Below are positions 43,042 through 54,060 of a stretch of 64,000 nt of DNA, piece by piece. Where the stretch lies: contig NZ_JAIWOY010000001.1 in NCBI RefSeq assembly GCF_020216525.1, forward strand, positions 310,001 through 374,000. Reading direction: 5' to 3'. Under the pieces are notes generated by a model, which did no database searches, was not told the origin of the DNA, and worked only from the letters and a program-made list of their open reading frames with translations. The first letter of the stretch is position 1. Each line of letters begins with the position of its first letter. This DNA is from Nocardioides nematodiphilus. GTDB lineage: Bacteria > Actinomycetota > Actinomycetes > Propionibacteriales > Nocardioidaceae. A program made the translations under genes and the position numbers.

Positions 43042-43911
43042 ATGAGCCGCCTGCACGAGCCCCTGCTCTCCTGGTACGACGAGAACGCCCGCGACCTGCC
43101 GTGGCGCGGCGACGGGGCGACGCCCTGGTCGGTGATGGTCAGCGAGTTCATGCTGCAGCAGACGCCGGTGGTCCGGGTGCTGCCCGTGCACGCCGCCTGG
43201 ATGGAGCGCTGGCCGACGCCGGCGGATCTGGCCGAGGAGCCCCCGGGCGAGGCCGTACGGGCGTGGGGCCGGCTGGGCTACCCGCGCCGGGCGCTGCGCC
43301 TGCACGCGGCCGCCGTGGCGATCGTGGAGCAGCACGGCGGCGAGGTGCCCTCGTCGCACAGCGACCTGTTGGCGCTGCCGGGTGTGGGCGAGTACACCGC
43401 CGCCGCGATCGCGACCTTCGCCTTCGGGCAGCGCCACGTCGTGCTCGACACCAACGTTCGCCGGGTCCTCGCCCGGGCGGTGAGCGGTGCGGAGCTCCCG
43501 GCCGCCTCCGTCAACCGGGCCGAGCGCGAGGTGGGCGCGGCGCTGCTGCCCGAGGACGAGCCGACGGCCGCCGCCTGGTCGATCGCGGTGATGGAGCTGG
43601 GCGCCCTCGTCTGTACCGCGAGCCGCCCGGCCTGCGAGCGATGCCCGCTCGTCGCCCAGTGCGCCTGGTCGCTGGCCGGACGCCCGGCGTACGACGGCCC
43701 GCCGCGCAAGGTGCAGACCTGGGCCGGCACCGACCGCCAGTGCCGCGGGCGGCTGCTCGCCGTCCTGCGCGAGGCGCACGCGCCGGTGCACCGCAGCGCT
43801 CTCGACGTCGTCTGGACCGACGCGGTCCAGCGCGACCGCGCCCTGGCCGGCCTGCTCGCCGATGGCCTGGCCGCCCAGGTCGGTCCCGACACGTACGCCC
43901 TGCCGGGTTAG
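43042..43911 (+). CDS. mutY: A/G-specific adenine glycosylase MutY
   Basis: Removes adenine mispaired with 8-oxoguanine. The 289 residues contain catalytic E35 (SEFMLQQTPV), HhH LPGVGEYTAAAI, catalytic D136 (VLDTNVRRV) and the 4Fe-4S loop C191-x6-C198-x2-C201-x5-C207. It is shorter than the E. coli enzyme because the C-terminal Nudix-like recognition domain is reduced to about 75 residues. Confidence 0.95.
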   Translation: MSRLHEPLLSWYDENARDLPWRGDGATPWSVMVSEFMLQQTPVVRVLPVHAAWMERWPTPADLAEEPPGEAVRAWGRLGYPRRALRLHAAAVAIVEQHGGEVPSSHSDLLALPGVGEYTAAAIATFAFGQRHVVLDTNVRRVLARAVSGAELPAASVNRAEREVGAALLPEDEPTAAAWSIAVMELGALVCTASRPACERCPLVAQCAWSLAGRPAYDGPPRKVQTWAGTDRQCRGRLLAVLREAHAPVHRSALDVVWTDAVQRDRALAGLLADGLAAQVGPDTYALPG

Positions 43912-44009
43912 CGACTCCCGGTCTCGCGGGGCTCAACGCGGTGCCGCTCGCCAGGTGGCCGACGCCGACGTGTCACGGTGACCGTCGGGAGCTCCTCTCG
44001 CGAAATGGA

Positions 44010-44046
44010 AAGCGGCCCCGCAACCATGACGGTTGCGGGGCCGCTT
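44010..44046. terminator. Bidirectional terminator between mutY and clpC
   Basis: A perfect 16-base stem (AAGCGGCCCCGCAACC / GGTTGCGGGGCCGCTT) with loop ATGAC, the strongest hairpin noticed in the window. It sits in the 142-base gap between convergent stops and can serve both genes. Confidence 0.9.
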
Positions 44047-44053
44047 GCTTCGA

Positions 44054-46612
<2,559 letters not shown>

Positions 46613-46670
46613 GCGCATCGCTCCTTGTGCTTCGGGGTGGATCTTCACCGCTCCGCGGGAGGATCCGTCG

Positions 46671-46684
46671 AGGGTTATAACCCT
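46671..46684 (-). promoter_or_regulatory. 14-base perfect palindrome in the clpC leader region
   Basis: AGGGTTATAACCCT lies 59 bases before the clpC start. It contains TATAAC, which could itself be the -10 element, or it may be an operator. It fits neither CIRCE nor HAIR, the usual heat-shock operators. Confidence 0.45.
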
Positions 46685-46723
46685 GCAGACAGCCTACGCG
46701 TTCCGCGGTAGGGCGGGTTTCCC

Positions 46724-46741
46724 GTGCGCTGACAGCGAACA
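46724..46741 (-). promoter_or_regulatory. ClgR-like activator box upstream of clpC
   Basis: The minus strand reads TGTTCGCTGTCAGCGCAC. It fits the Corynebacterium ClgR consensus as I recall it (WNNWCGCYNANRGCGWWS) except at two positions. ClgR activates clpC and clpP genes in several actinobacteria. A -10-like TAGGCT (46696-46691) lies 27 bases further on. Confidence 0.5.
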
Positions 46742-46756
46742 CGTGGAGAAATGACA

Positions 46757-46789
46757 CAGCGGATACGCCGCCGTGCGGCGCATCCGCTG
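46757..46789 (-). terminator. Hairpin terminator after lsr2
   Basis: Stem CAGCGGAT/ATCCGCTG, one mismatch, then CGCCGC/GCGGCG with loop CGT. It begins 24 bases beyond the lsr2 stop on the minus strand. Confidence 0.75.
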
Positions 46790-46812
46790 GGTCGGATCGA
46801 ACAGGCCGTGGA

Positions 46813-47151
46813 TCAGTTGGCCGCCTCGTACGCGGAGCGCACGTCGGCCGGGATGCGGCCGCGCTCGGGCACGGCGTGGCCGTTGGCGTGGGCCCACTCG
46901 CGGATCTCCTTGGCGCTGGCGCCGCCGATCGCCGGGGAGGCGGCACGGCGCCCGGCGCCACGGCGGGCGGCACCGTTGGTCACCTTGCGGCCGTAGCCGA
47001 CGAACGGCGCGAGCGCGGAGCGCAGCCGGTCGGCGTTGCCGTCGTTCAGGTCGATCTCGTAATGGGTGCCATCGAGCGAGAACGTCACCGTCTGCGTGGC
47101 CTCGCCACCGTCGATGTCGTCCTCGAGAACGATCTGGACCTTCTGCGCCAT
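46813..47151 (-). CDS. lsr2: Lsr2 nucleoid-associated xenogeneic silencer
   Basis: A 112-residue H-NS-like protein that bridges DNA and silences AT-rich genes. The N-terminal dimerisation domain covers about 1-60 (MAQKVQIVLEDDIDGGEATQ) and the C-terminal DNA-binding domain about 77-112, with the RGR AT-hook-like motif (97-99) that enters the minor groove. The linker is Arg/Ala/Gly-rich. The upstream 93 bases are unusually AT-rich for this genome and contain two GAATT words, which would suit autoregulation. Confidence 0.95.
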   Translation of the reverse strand: MAQKVQIVLEDDIDGGEATQTVTFSLDGTHYEIDLNDGNADRLRSALAPFVGYGRKVTNGAARRGAGRRAASPAIGGASAKEIREWAHANGHAVPERGRIPADVRSAYEAAN

Positions 47152-47244
47152 GCGAATTCCCCTTTGAGATCACCGAATTGATGAATTGGCGCTCACATCA
47201 AACCACGGGTCGCGTCCGGATGGGAACGCGGCAAAGTCCAAGAA

Positions 47245-48024
47245 TCAGGAATTACGCTGAAAAACGAGCTCGAGGCCCAGCAGCGTCAGATCGGGAGCGT
47301 GATCGGTGAAACATGCGCATTCCCCGGCGACGATATCGGCGAGATATCCGGTCGAGATCACGCGGACCTCATCGGCCGGCGCCTCCAACACGGCGATCAT
47401 GCGCGCGACAATGCCCTCGACCTGGGCGGCCATGCCGAAGACCATGCCCGATTGCAGGGCCTCGACGGTGTTCTTCGCTATCACCGAGCGCGGGCGCGTC
47501 AGCTCGACACGACGCAATTGCGCGCCCCGTCGTCCGAGCGCCTCGAGCGATACCTCGAGGCCGGGCGCGATCGCGCCGCCGATGTATTGGCCCTGGGGCG
47601 AGATCACCTCGAAGGTGGTGGCGGTCCCGCCGAAGTCGACGACGATCGCCGGACCGCCGTAGAGGGTCACGGCGGCGAGTGCGTTGACGATCCGGTCGGT
47701 GCCGACCTCGCGCGGATTGTCCATCAGGATCGGCACACCCGTACGCACACCCGGCTCCACCACGACGGCCGGCATGCCCGCGAAGTGCCGGGCGAGCATG
47801 TCGCGCCACTCGTGCAGCACCGACGGGACCGTGGCACACACCGCGATGCCCACGACGTCGTCCGCCTGATCACCGAGCAGGCCGAGCACCAGCACCTGCC
47901 ACTCGTCGGCCGTGCGCCGCTGGTCGGTCGAGACCCGCCAGACGGCCTCCACCGCACCGTCGCGGACCAGGCCGAGCGTGGTGTGCGAGTTGCCGATCCG
48001 GGCGCACAGGAGAGGGCCGGTCAT
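47245..48024 (-). CDS. coaX: Type III pantothenate kinase CoaX with altered N-terminal motif
   Basis: A 259-residue ASKHA-fold protein of the CoaX family, which phosphorylates pantothenate in CoA synthesis. The catalytic-base segment EVGTDRIVNALAA (D110) and VVDFGGTATTFEV (D130) are kept, as are AIAPGLEVSLEALGRR and the C-terminal LTLLGLELVF. The first phosphate motif, normally DxGNTxT, reads ARIGNSHTT: the Asp is replaced by R9. M. tuberculosis CoaX, also reported inactive, keeps that Asp (recalled). The protein may therefore be inactive, with CoaA elsewhere. It follows nadC by 4 bases. Confidence 0.85.
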   Translation of the reverse strand: MTGPLLCARIGNSHTTLGLVRDGAVEAVWRVSTDQRRTADEWQVLVLGLLGDQADDVVGIAVCATVPSVLHEWRDMLARHFAGMPAVVVEPGVRTGVPILMDNPREVGTDRIVNALAAVTLYGGPAIVVDFGGTATTFEVISPQGQYIGGAIAPGLEVSLEALGRRGAQLRRVELTRPRSVIAKNTVEALQSGMVFGMAAQVEGIVARMIAVLEAPADEVRVISTGYLADIVAGECACFTDHAPDLTLLGLELVFQRNS

Positions 48025-48028
48025 GGGC

Positions 48029-48940
48029 TCACCCCTCGCGCAGGTCGAGGCCGAGGTCGAAGACGCGCACCGAGTGGGTCAGCGCACCGACCGAGATCCA
48101 GTCGACGCCGGTCTCGGCGACCGCGCGCGCCTTCTCCAGGGTCAGCCCGCCCGACGCCTCGAGGACCGCGCGGCCCGCCGTGATCTCGACGGCCTCGCGC
48201 AGCGTCTCGGGGGACATGTTGTCGAGCAGGATCCGCTCGCAGCCGACCTCGAGCAGCTCGCGGAGCTGGTCGAGGGAGTCGACCTCGACCTCGACCGGCA
48301 CCTGCGGGAACCGCTCACGCACGGCGCGATAGGCCGGCACGACGCCCCCGGCGGCGACGACGTGGTTGTCCTTGATCAGTGCCATGTCGACCAGGGAGAA
48401 GCGATGGTTGTGACCGCCCCCGCAGCGCACCGCGTACTTCTGCAGCGCGCGATAGGTCGGCAGGGTCTTGCGGGTGTCGAGGACCTTCGCGTGGGTGCCC
48501 TCGAGCGCCTCGACCCAGCGCGCGGTCGCGGTGGCGATGCCGGACAGGTGGGTGGCGTAGTTGAGCGCCGTGCGCTCGGCGGTGAGCAGGCCGCGGGTGG
48601 GCCCGGACACGGTCAGCACGGTGTCGCCGGGCTTGACCCGGGTGCCGTCGTGGGCACGGCCGGTGATGACGACGTCGTCGCCCAGGACCGTACGGAAGAC
48701 CAGCTCGGCCACCACCAGGCCGGCGATCACGCCCGACTCGCGCGCGCCGAAGACCGCGACGCCCCGGGCGTCGGCGGGGATGGTCGCGGCCGAGGTGACG
48801 TCGACGTCGTGCGGCTCGGGCAGGTCCTCACGCAGCGCCTGCACGACCTCCAGGTAGAGGGTGTGCGGGTCGAGGCCGGTGTGGCGCAGCTCGGAGAGCA
48901 GGCCTGCGGGCAGCTCGTCGTAGGCGGTGAAGGCGCTCAC
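48029..48940 (-). CDS. nadC: Nicotinate-nucleotide pyrophosphorylase (carboxylating) NadC
   Basis: Quinolinate phosphoribosyltransferase, third step of de novo NAD synthesis. The 303 residues include VLDTRKTLPTYRALQKYAVR, CGGGHNHRFSL and ALIKDNHV, which form the quinolinate and PRPP sites, and VEVEVDSLDQL and ILLDNMSPE. The GTG start overlaps the nadB stop (GTGA). nadA is not in the window. Confidence 0.95.
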   Translation of the reverse strand: MSAFTAYDELPAGLLSELRHTGLDPHTLYLEVVQALREDLPEPHDVDVTSAATIPADARGVAVFGARESGVIAGLVVAELVFRTVLGDDVVITGRAHDGTRVKPGDTVLTVSGPTRGLLTAERTALNYATHLSGIATATARWVEALEGTHAKVLDTRKTLPTYRALQKYAVRCGGGHNHRFSLVDMALIKDNHVVAAGGVVPAYRAVRERFPQVPVEVEVDSLDQLRELLEVGCERILLDNMSPETLREAVEITAGRAVLEASGGLTLEKARAVAETGVDWISVGALTHSVRVFDLGLDLREG

Positions 48941-50589
48941 GCGTGCGCTCCGTCCGTCGCAGGGGATGGGATGAAGTCGACGTCGAGGGCACCGTCCGGC
49001 CCGACCGTCACGTCGCAGTGACCGGCCCAGCGCGCGTCGTCACGCTCGGGGAAGTCCTCACGCCAGTGCGAGCCGCGGGTCTCCTGGCGCAGCAGCGCCG
49101 ACTGGGTCAGCGCGGTGGAGATGGTGATCAGGTTGGTCGTCTCCCACGCGTCCGGACCCAGGGCGGTGGCATCGACGCCGGCGAGCTTGTCGAGATCGGC
49201 GAGCGCCTCCCCCAGGCCGGTCGCCGAGCGCAGCACGCCGGCCTGGAGACTCATCGTCTCCTGCAGCTCACGGCGGCCGGCGCCGGACAGGGCGCCGACC
49301 GTACGGAGGTCGGCGGCGGGCTCGGCCAGCGGGCGCAGCTCACCGGGCAGCACCTCCGCGACGCGGCGCGAGAAGACCAGCCCGTCGAGGAGCGAGTTGG
49401 AGGCGAGCCGGTTGGCGCCGTGGACGCCGGAGCAGGCGACCTCGCCGGTGGCGTACAGACCCGCGACGGAGGAGCGGCCCCACAGGTCGGTGTGGACGCC
49501 GCCGGAGGCGTAGTGGCAGGCCGGCGCGACCGGGATCAGGTCGGTCGCGGGGTCGATGCCGTGGCTCTCGCAGGAGGCGAGGATGGTGGGGAAGCGGCGC
49601 TCCCAGAACTCCCGGCCGAGGTGGCGGGCGTCGAGCCACATGTTGGGGTGCCCGGTCTCGAGCATCCGCTGCATGATCCGCTTGGCGACCACGTCGCGCG
49701 GCGCTAGGTCGGCGAGCTCGTGCACGCCCTCCATCAGGCGCGAGCCGTCCCAGTCGACCAGGAACGCGCCCTCACCGCGGACTGCCTCGGAGATGAGCGG
49801 CTGCTGGCCATGGGAGTCGGGGCCCAGGTACATCACCGTCGGGTGGAACTGGACGAACTCGAGGTCGCGCAGCCGGGCGCCGGCACGCAGCGCGAGCGCC
49901 ATCCCGTCGGCGGTGTTCACCGCGGGGTTGGTGGTCTGGGAGAAGACCTGGCCGAGGCCGCCGGCGGCCAGCAGCACCGCCCGGGCACGGACCAGGCCGA
50001 CGCCGTCGCGCTCGCCCTCGCCGACGACGTGCACGGTCAGCCCGGCGACGCCGCCGTCCTCGGCGAGCACCAGGTCGAGCACCATGGTGTGCTCGTAGAC
50101 CAGGATCTCGGGGGCGCGCCGTACGGCCTCGTTGAGCGCGCGCTGGATCTCGGCTCCGGTCGCGTCGCCGTGGGCGTGCACGATCCGGTCGCGGTGGTGG
50201 CCGCCCTCGCGGGTCAGCGACAGGTTGCCGTCGGGATCGAGGTCGAAGTTGGTGCCCCACGAGATCAGCTCGCGGACCGCCTCGGCGCCCTCCTGGACGA
50301 GCACCCGTACGGCGTCCAGGTCGCAGGCGCCGGCACCCGCGACGAGGGTGTCGACCTCGTGCTGATCGGGGGTGTCCCCCTCGCCGAGCGCGGCCGCGAT
50401 GCCGCCCTGGGCCCACTGGGTGGAGCCGTTGCCGAGGATGTCCTTGGTGACGACCAGGATCCGGTCGACCTGGTCGCGCAGCCGGAGGGCGGCGGTCAGC
50501 CCGGCGATGCCGGAGCCGACGATGACGACATCGACGGTCTCGGTCCAGCCAGGCTCACCGGCGTCGAGCCGGCCTGGGAGCGTGTGCAT
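48937..50589 (-). CDS. nadB: L-aspartate oxidase NadB
   Basis: An FAD enzyme oxidising aspartate to iminoaspartate, the first step of NAD synthesis. The 550 residues have the FAD motif VVIVGSGIAGLTAALRL, the GSTQWAQGGIAAA segment, the active-site HPTVMYLG and HGANRLASNSLLDGLVF, and a C-terminal helical bundle. It lies 22 bases after panD, so a CoA/NAD operon from the DUF2520 gene to coaX is likely. Confidence 0.95.
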   Translation of the reverse strand: MHTLPGRLDAGEPGWTETVDVVIVGSGIAGLTAALRLRDQVDRILVVTKDILGNGSTQWAQGGIAAALGEGDTPDQHEVDTLVAGAGACDLDAVRVLVQEGAEAVRELISWGTNFDLDPDGNLSLTREGGHHRDRIVHAHGDATGAEIQRALNEAVRRAPEILVYEHTMVLDLVLAEDGGVAGLTVHVVGEGERDGVGLVRARAVLLAAGGLGQVFSQTTNPAVNTADGMALALRAGARLRDLEFVQFHPTVMYLGPDSHGQQPLISEAVRGEGAFLVDWDGSRLMEGVHELADLAPRDVVAKRIMQRMLETGHPNMWLDARHLGREFWERRFPTILASCESHGIDPATDLIPVAPACHYASGGVHTDLWGRSSVAGLYATGEVACSGVHGANRLASNSLLDGLVFSRRVAEVLPGELRPLAEPAADLRTVGALSGAGRRELQETMSLQAGVLRSATGLGEALADLDKLAGVDATALGPDAWETTNLITISTALTQSALLRQETRGSHWREDFPERDDARWAGHCDVTVGPDGALDVDFIPSPATDGAHA

Positions 50590-50611
50590 TGGCTGAGGGT
50601 ATTACCTCAGG

Positions 50612-51037
50612 TCACCAGCCTGCGGTCACGAGGTCGCCGCGCAGCTGGTCGCTGCCGGGCACCGGCTCGCCGCGGTCGCTGCCGAGGGCCACGATCTCGT
50701 TCTTCTCGTTGACGTGGACGACGTGCGGGGCCAGCTCGCGGGCCTCCTCGCTGGTCATCTGCTGGTAGGCGATCAGGATGACCAGGTCGCCGGGGTGGAC
50801 CAGGTGCGCGGCCGCGCCGTTGATCCCGAGCACGCCCGAGCCGCGCGGGCCCGCGATCGTGTACGTCTCCAGGCGGGCGCCGTTGGTGATGTCGACGATC
50901 GAGACCAGCTCGCCGGGCAGGATGTCGGCGGCGTCGAGGAGGTCCTCGTCGACGGTCACCGAGCCGACGTAGTGCAGGTCGGCCTGGGTCACCACCGCGC
51001 GGTGGATCTTGCCGGTCATCATGGTGCGCAGGGCCAT
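50612..51037 (-). CDS. panD: Aspartate 1-decarboxylase PanD
   Basis: A pyruvoyl enzyme making beta-alanine for pantothenate. The self-cleavage site is between G25 and S26 in [21 protein letters not shown] and [17 protein letters not shown] are family blocks. The 141 residues are normal for actinobacteria. The ATG comes one base after the panC stop. Confidence 0.95.
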   Translation of the reverse strand: MALRTMMTGKIHRAVVTQADLHYVGSVTVDEDLLDAADILPGELVSIVDITNGARLETYTIAGPRGSGVLGINGAAAHLVHPGDLVILIAYQQMTSEEARELAPHVVHVNEKNEIVALGSDRGEPVPGSDQLRGDLVTAGW

Positions 51038-51038
51038 G

Positions 51039-51911
51039 TCAGTTGCTTCCGATCGTGAGGCTCATGTTGTCGATCAAGCGGGTGGTGCCGACGCGGGCGG
51101 CGACCAGGATGCGGGCCTCGGTGCCGGACGGCACGTCGTCGGGCAGCTCGCCCAGGTCGGTGGCGGTGATCTCGAGGTAGTCCACGTCGACCGCCTTGGC
51201 GCGCCGCAGCTCGGCGCGAGCGGCGTCGAGCGCCGCGTGCGCGCCGGACGCGGCCGCCTCCTGGGCCGCGAAGAGCGCCCGGGAGAGGTGCAGGGCCTCC
51301 TCGCGCTGCTCGGCGTCGAGGTAGCGGTTGCGGCTGGAGAGGGCCAGGCCGTCGTGCTCGCGCTGGGTGGGGGCGCCGACGATCTCGATGCCCATGCTGA
51401 GGTCGTCGACCATCCGACGGATCAGGGCCAGCTGCTGGTAGTCCTTCTGGCCGAAGACCGCGACGTCCGGGCGGACCAGGCCGAAGAGCTTGGCGACGAC
51501 GATCAGCATCCCGGCGAAGTGACCGGGCCGGGTGCGACCCTCGAGGATCGCGCCGAGCGGGCCCGGCTCGATCGAGATCTGCGGCTGACCGCCGACGTAG
51601 ACCTCATCCACCGAGGGGGCGAAGACGATGTCGACGCCCTCCTTCTCGGCGATGACCAGGTCGGCGTCCAGGGTGCGGGGGTAGCGGTCGAGGTCCTCGC
51701 CGGCGCCGAACTGCAGCGGGTTGACGAAGATGGAGACGACGACCTTGCCCTCCGCGCCGACGCGCTCGCGCGCGACGGCCATCAAGGAGGCGTGGCCCTC
51801 GTGCAGCGCGCCCATCGTCGGGACGAAGCCGACGCGCCGGCCGTCGCGGCGCGCCTCGGCCAGCAGCTCGGCGAGCTCGGCCCGCGTCGACGCCAGGATC
51901 GGAGCGGTCAC
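51039..51911 (-). CDS. panC: Pantothenate synthetase PanC
   Basis: Joins pantoate and beta-alanine with ATP. The 290 residues contain the HxGH motif in [12 protein letters not shown] (H37, H40), FVNPLQFG, and the second nucleotide motif in [11 protein letters not shown]. The GTG start overlaps the stop of the DUF2520 gene (GTGA). Confidence 0.96.
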   Translation of the reverse strand: MTAPILASTRAELAELLAEARRDGRRVGFVPTMGALHEGHASLMAVARERVGAEGKVVVSIFVNPLQFGAGEDLDRYPRTLDADLVIAEKEGVDIVFAPSVDEVYVGGQPQISIEPGPLGAILEGRTRPGHFAGMLIVVAKLFGLVRPDVAVFGQKDYQQLALIRRMVDDLSMGIEIVGAPTQREHDGLALSSRNRYLDAEQREEALHLSRALFAAQEAAASGAHAALDAARAELRRAKAVDVDYLEITATDLGELPDDVPSGTEARILVAARVGTTRLIDNMSLTIGSN

Positions 51912-52819
51912 AGGTGGATCTTCTCCGAGGTGCGCGGCGCGTCGTAGCGCGCCAGGATGCGGGCGATCTTGTGGGCACGCATGCCGGTCAGCCGGCCGTC
52001 GGCGACGGCACGGTCCAAGGTGGCGTGGGCCAGTGCGAGGTACGAGCCGAGGGTCTGCGGCGCGTTGGCGCTGATGTCGGCCAGGTGGGCCTCGACGGTG
52101 CCGGCGTCACCGCGCACGATCGGGCCGGTGAGCGCCGCGTCGCCGTGGTCGAGCGCGTTGTCGAGCGCGGCGGTCAGGAGCGGGCGCAGCGTGCCGGCGG
52201 GGTCGACCGCGCCGGCCGCCGACAGGATCTCCATCGCCTCGGTCACGAGCGTGACGAGGTGGTTGGCACCGTGGGCGAGGCCGGCGTGGTAGAGCGTGCG
52301 CATCTCCTCGGGCACCCACATCGGGCGACCACCGAGGTCGGCCACGAGCTGCTCGGCGAGCGCCCGGTCGGGGGCGGTCGCGGTCAGGCCGAAGACGATG
52401 CCGCCGCCGGCCGAGAGCCGCGGCAGGTCGAGCGCGGTGCCGGTGAAGGTCATCGCGGGGTGCAGCGCGACCGGGTGCACGCCGACCTCGGCGGCCGGCG
52501 CGAGGATCGCGAGGCCGTGGCGACCGGAGGTGTGCACGACGTACTGGCCCTCGCGGAGGGCGCCCGCGTCGGCCATGGTCCGCACGACGTTGCCGAGCAT
52601 GTCGTCGGGGACGGTGAGCAGGAGCAGGTCGCAGGCCTTGGCGACGGCCGTCGGCTTGAGCACCGGCACGTCGGGGAGCAGGGCGGCGATCCGGCCGCGC
52701 GAGGCGTCGGACTCACCGGCGACCGCGACGATCTCGTGACCGGCGGTGCGGAGGGCTGCTGCGAGGACGGCTCCGACGCGACCCGCGCCGACGACGCCCA
52801 CCCGGAGGCGGTTCTGCAT
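51908..52819 (-). CDS. Rossmann-fold DUF2520 dehydrogenase, candidate ketopantoate reductase
   Basis: A 303-residue NAD(P)-binding protein, 6-phosphogluconate dehydrogenase-like. The nucleotide motif is [17 protein letters not shown], followed by [11 protein letters not shown] and VHTSGRHG. The DUF2520 C-terminal domain has LHPAMTF and [21 protein letters not shown] lies 8 bases before the ATG. It overlaps panC, and the same pair occurs in mycobacteria (Rv3603c-panC, recalled). A reductase supplying pantoate to PanC is the natural guess, not proven by the sequence. Confidence 0.85.
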   Translation of the reverse strand: MQNRLRVGVVGAGRVGAVLAAALRTAGHEIVAVAGESDASRGRIAALLPDVPVLKPTAVAKACDLLLLTVPDDMLGNVVRTMADAGALREGQYVVHTSGRHGLAILAPAAEVGVHPVALHPAMTFTGTALDLPRLSAGGGIVFGLTATAPDRALAEQLVADLGGRPMWVPEEMRTLYHAGLAHGANHLVTLVTEAMEILSAAGAVDPAGTLRPLLTAALDNALDHGDAALTGPIVRGDAGTVEAHLADISANAPQTLGSYLALAHATLDRAVADGRLTGMRAHKIARILARYDAPRTSEKIHL

Positions 52820-52959
52820 GGTGGTGACCTTTCGTTCCAGTCCCTCCGACCACCTCCTCGCGGAGGCCGGTGTGGGTACCAGACGTGTGTTCACTGCTGA
52901 GTGACCACCACGCTACGCCGGTCCCTGGCGCGGCGGAACGCGCGCTGCGGTGGTCTCGA

Positions 52960-53997
52960 TCACAGGCGAGCGGGGCGCAGCCGGCGCGCGGCGCGCCGTC
53001 CCACCTCGCGCAGGAGGTCGCGACCGCCGGCCTCGCTCACCAGCGGACCGCCGGCCTGCTCGGTGCGCGCCTCGGCGGCGCCCTCGCGCCGCGCGGCGAT
53101 GCGGCTCTGCTGCAGGAGGTCCTGGTTGATCGCGGTCGCGTCGGCGTACAGCTCGGCGTAGCGGGCACTGCATCGGTCCAGCTCGGCCATCGCCGCCGCG
53201 TCGTCCGGGCGCTGCTCCAGGACGACCAGGCCCGCCCAGATCGACTCGGCCAGCTCGACCAATGGCGCGGGCACGCTGAGACCCTCCCAGCTCACGCTGT
53301 GGCGGCGCAGCGCGGGCTCGATGAAATCGTCGACCGGGTGGTGCTCCCCCGGCGTCAGGTCGGTGTTGAAGGTGAGCCCGAGCTCCTCGCGCAGGCGCGC
53401 GGCGACGGGACGCCAGTCCTCGAGGAGGTCCGTGTACTGCACGAAGACCCGTGCACGGCCGCGCGTCTCCCGCTCGGAGACGAGCTGGCTGTTGATCCAG
53501 CGCACGGTGCTGAGGATCTCGTACGCGCGGCGGCGCTCCTCGCTGCTGCCCTCCGCGACGTAGTAGGTGCTGCGGCTGCCGATCGACTCGGCGGGGTGAC
53601 GCAGCATCGAGAGATAGCGGATGTCGCGGCCGACCTGGGCCGCGGCGTCGCACCACAGCTGCTGCGCCCAGACCGAGCGCGGGTCCTTCACCACGACCTG
53701 GTCGTCGGCGGCCCAGCGCTGCAGGCGAGCGACCAGCTGGGCCCGGAGCTCGACCGTGGCGGCCCGCCGCGCGTACGACATCGCCTGCGGCCGCGCGTCG
53801 AACTGGTCGATCCCGGCGGCCTCGGCAAGGCGCTTGTGGAAGCGCACCGCCCAGCGCGACTCGAAGAAGCCCTTGGGGTTGGACTCGTTGGCGCCGAAGT
53901 GCGGCCCGGGCACCGACAGGCCGAGGTGGTGCAGCGTCCCGGACATCGTGCTGGTGCCGCTGCGGCCGGTGCCGGTGATCAGAACGAGGGTCGCCAC
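52960..53997 (-). CDS. Sulfotransferase family protein (copy 1)
   Basis: A 345-residue PAPS-type sulfotransferase. The 5'-phosphosulfate loop is ITGTGRSGTSTMSGTL near the N-terminus, and the 3'-phosphate motif is LRHPAESIGSRSTYY. It resembles the gene at 56634 along its length (both have ESNP[KR]GFxExRW and SRSTYYxAE). A TATGGT -10-like element on the minus strand (54011-54006) lies 8 bases before the GTG start, so a near-leaderless message is likely. The 140-base gap to the DUF2520 gene shows nothing I recognise. Confidence 0.85.
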   Translation of the reverse strand: MATLVLITGTGRSGTSTMSGTLHHLGLSVPGPHFGANESNPKGFFESRWAVRFHKRLAEAAGIDQFDARPQAMSYARRAATVELRAQLVARLQRWAADDQVVVKDPRSVWAQQLWCDAAAQVGRDIRYLSMLRHPAESIGSRSTYYVAEGSSEERRRAYEILSTVRWINSQLVSERETRGRARVFVQYTDLLEDWRPVAARLREELGLTFNTDLTPGEHHPVDDFIEPALRRHSVSWEGLSVPAPLVELAESIWAGLVVLEQRPDDAAAMAELDRCSARYAELYADATAINQDLLQQSRIAARREGAAEARTEQAGGPLVSEAGGRDLLREVGRRAARRLRPARL

Positions 53998-54060
53998 GGA
54001 GCGTGACCATACCCTCGGTGTGCGAAACTGCCCCGTCGTCCCCGATCCACGAGGAGTGAG

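Noticed and set aside
46671-46684. Palindrome upstream of clpC as a CIRCE or HAIR heat-shock operator.
   Set aside because: Its sequence and spacing match neither the 9-9-9 CIRCE nor the CTTGAGT-N7-ACTCAAG HAIR element.
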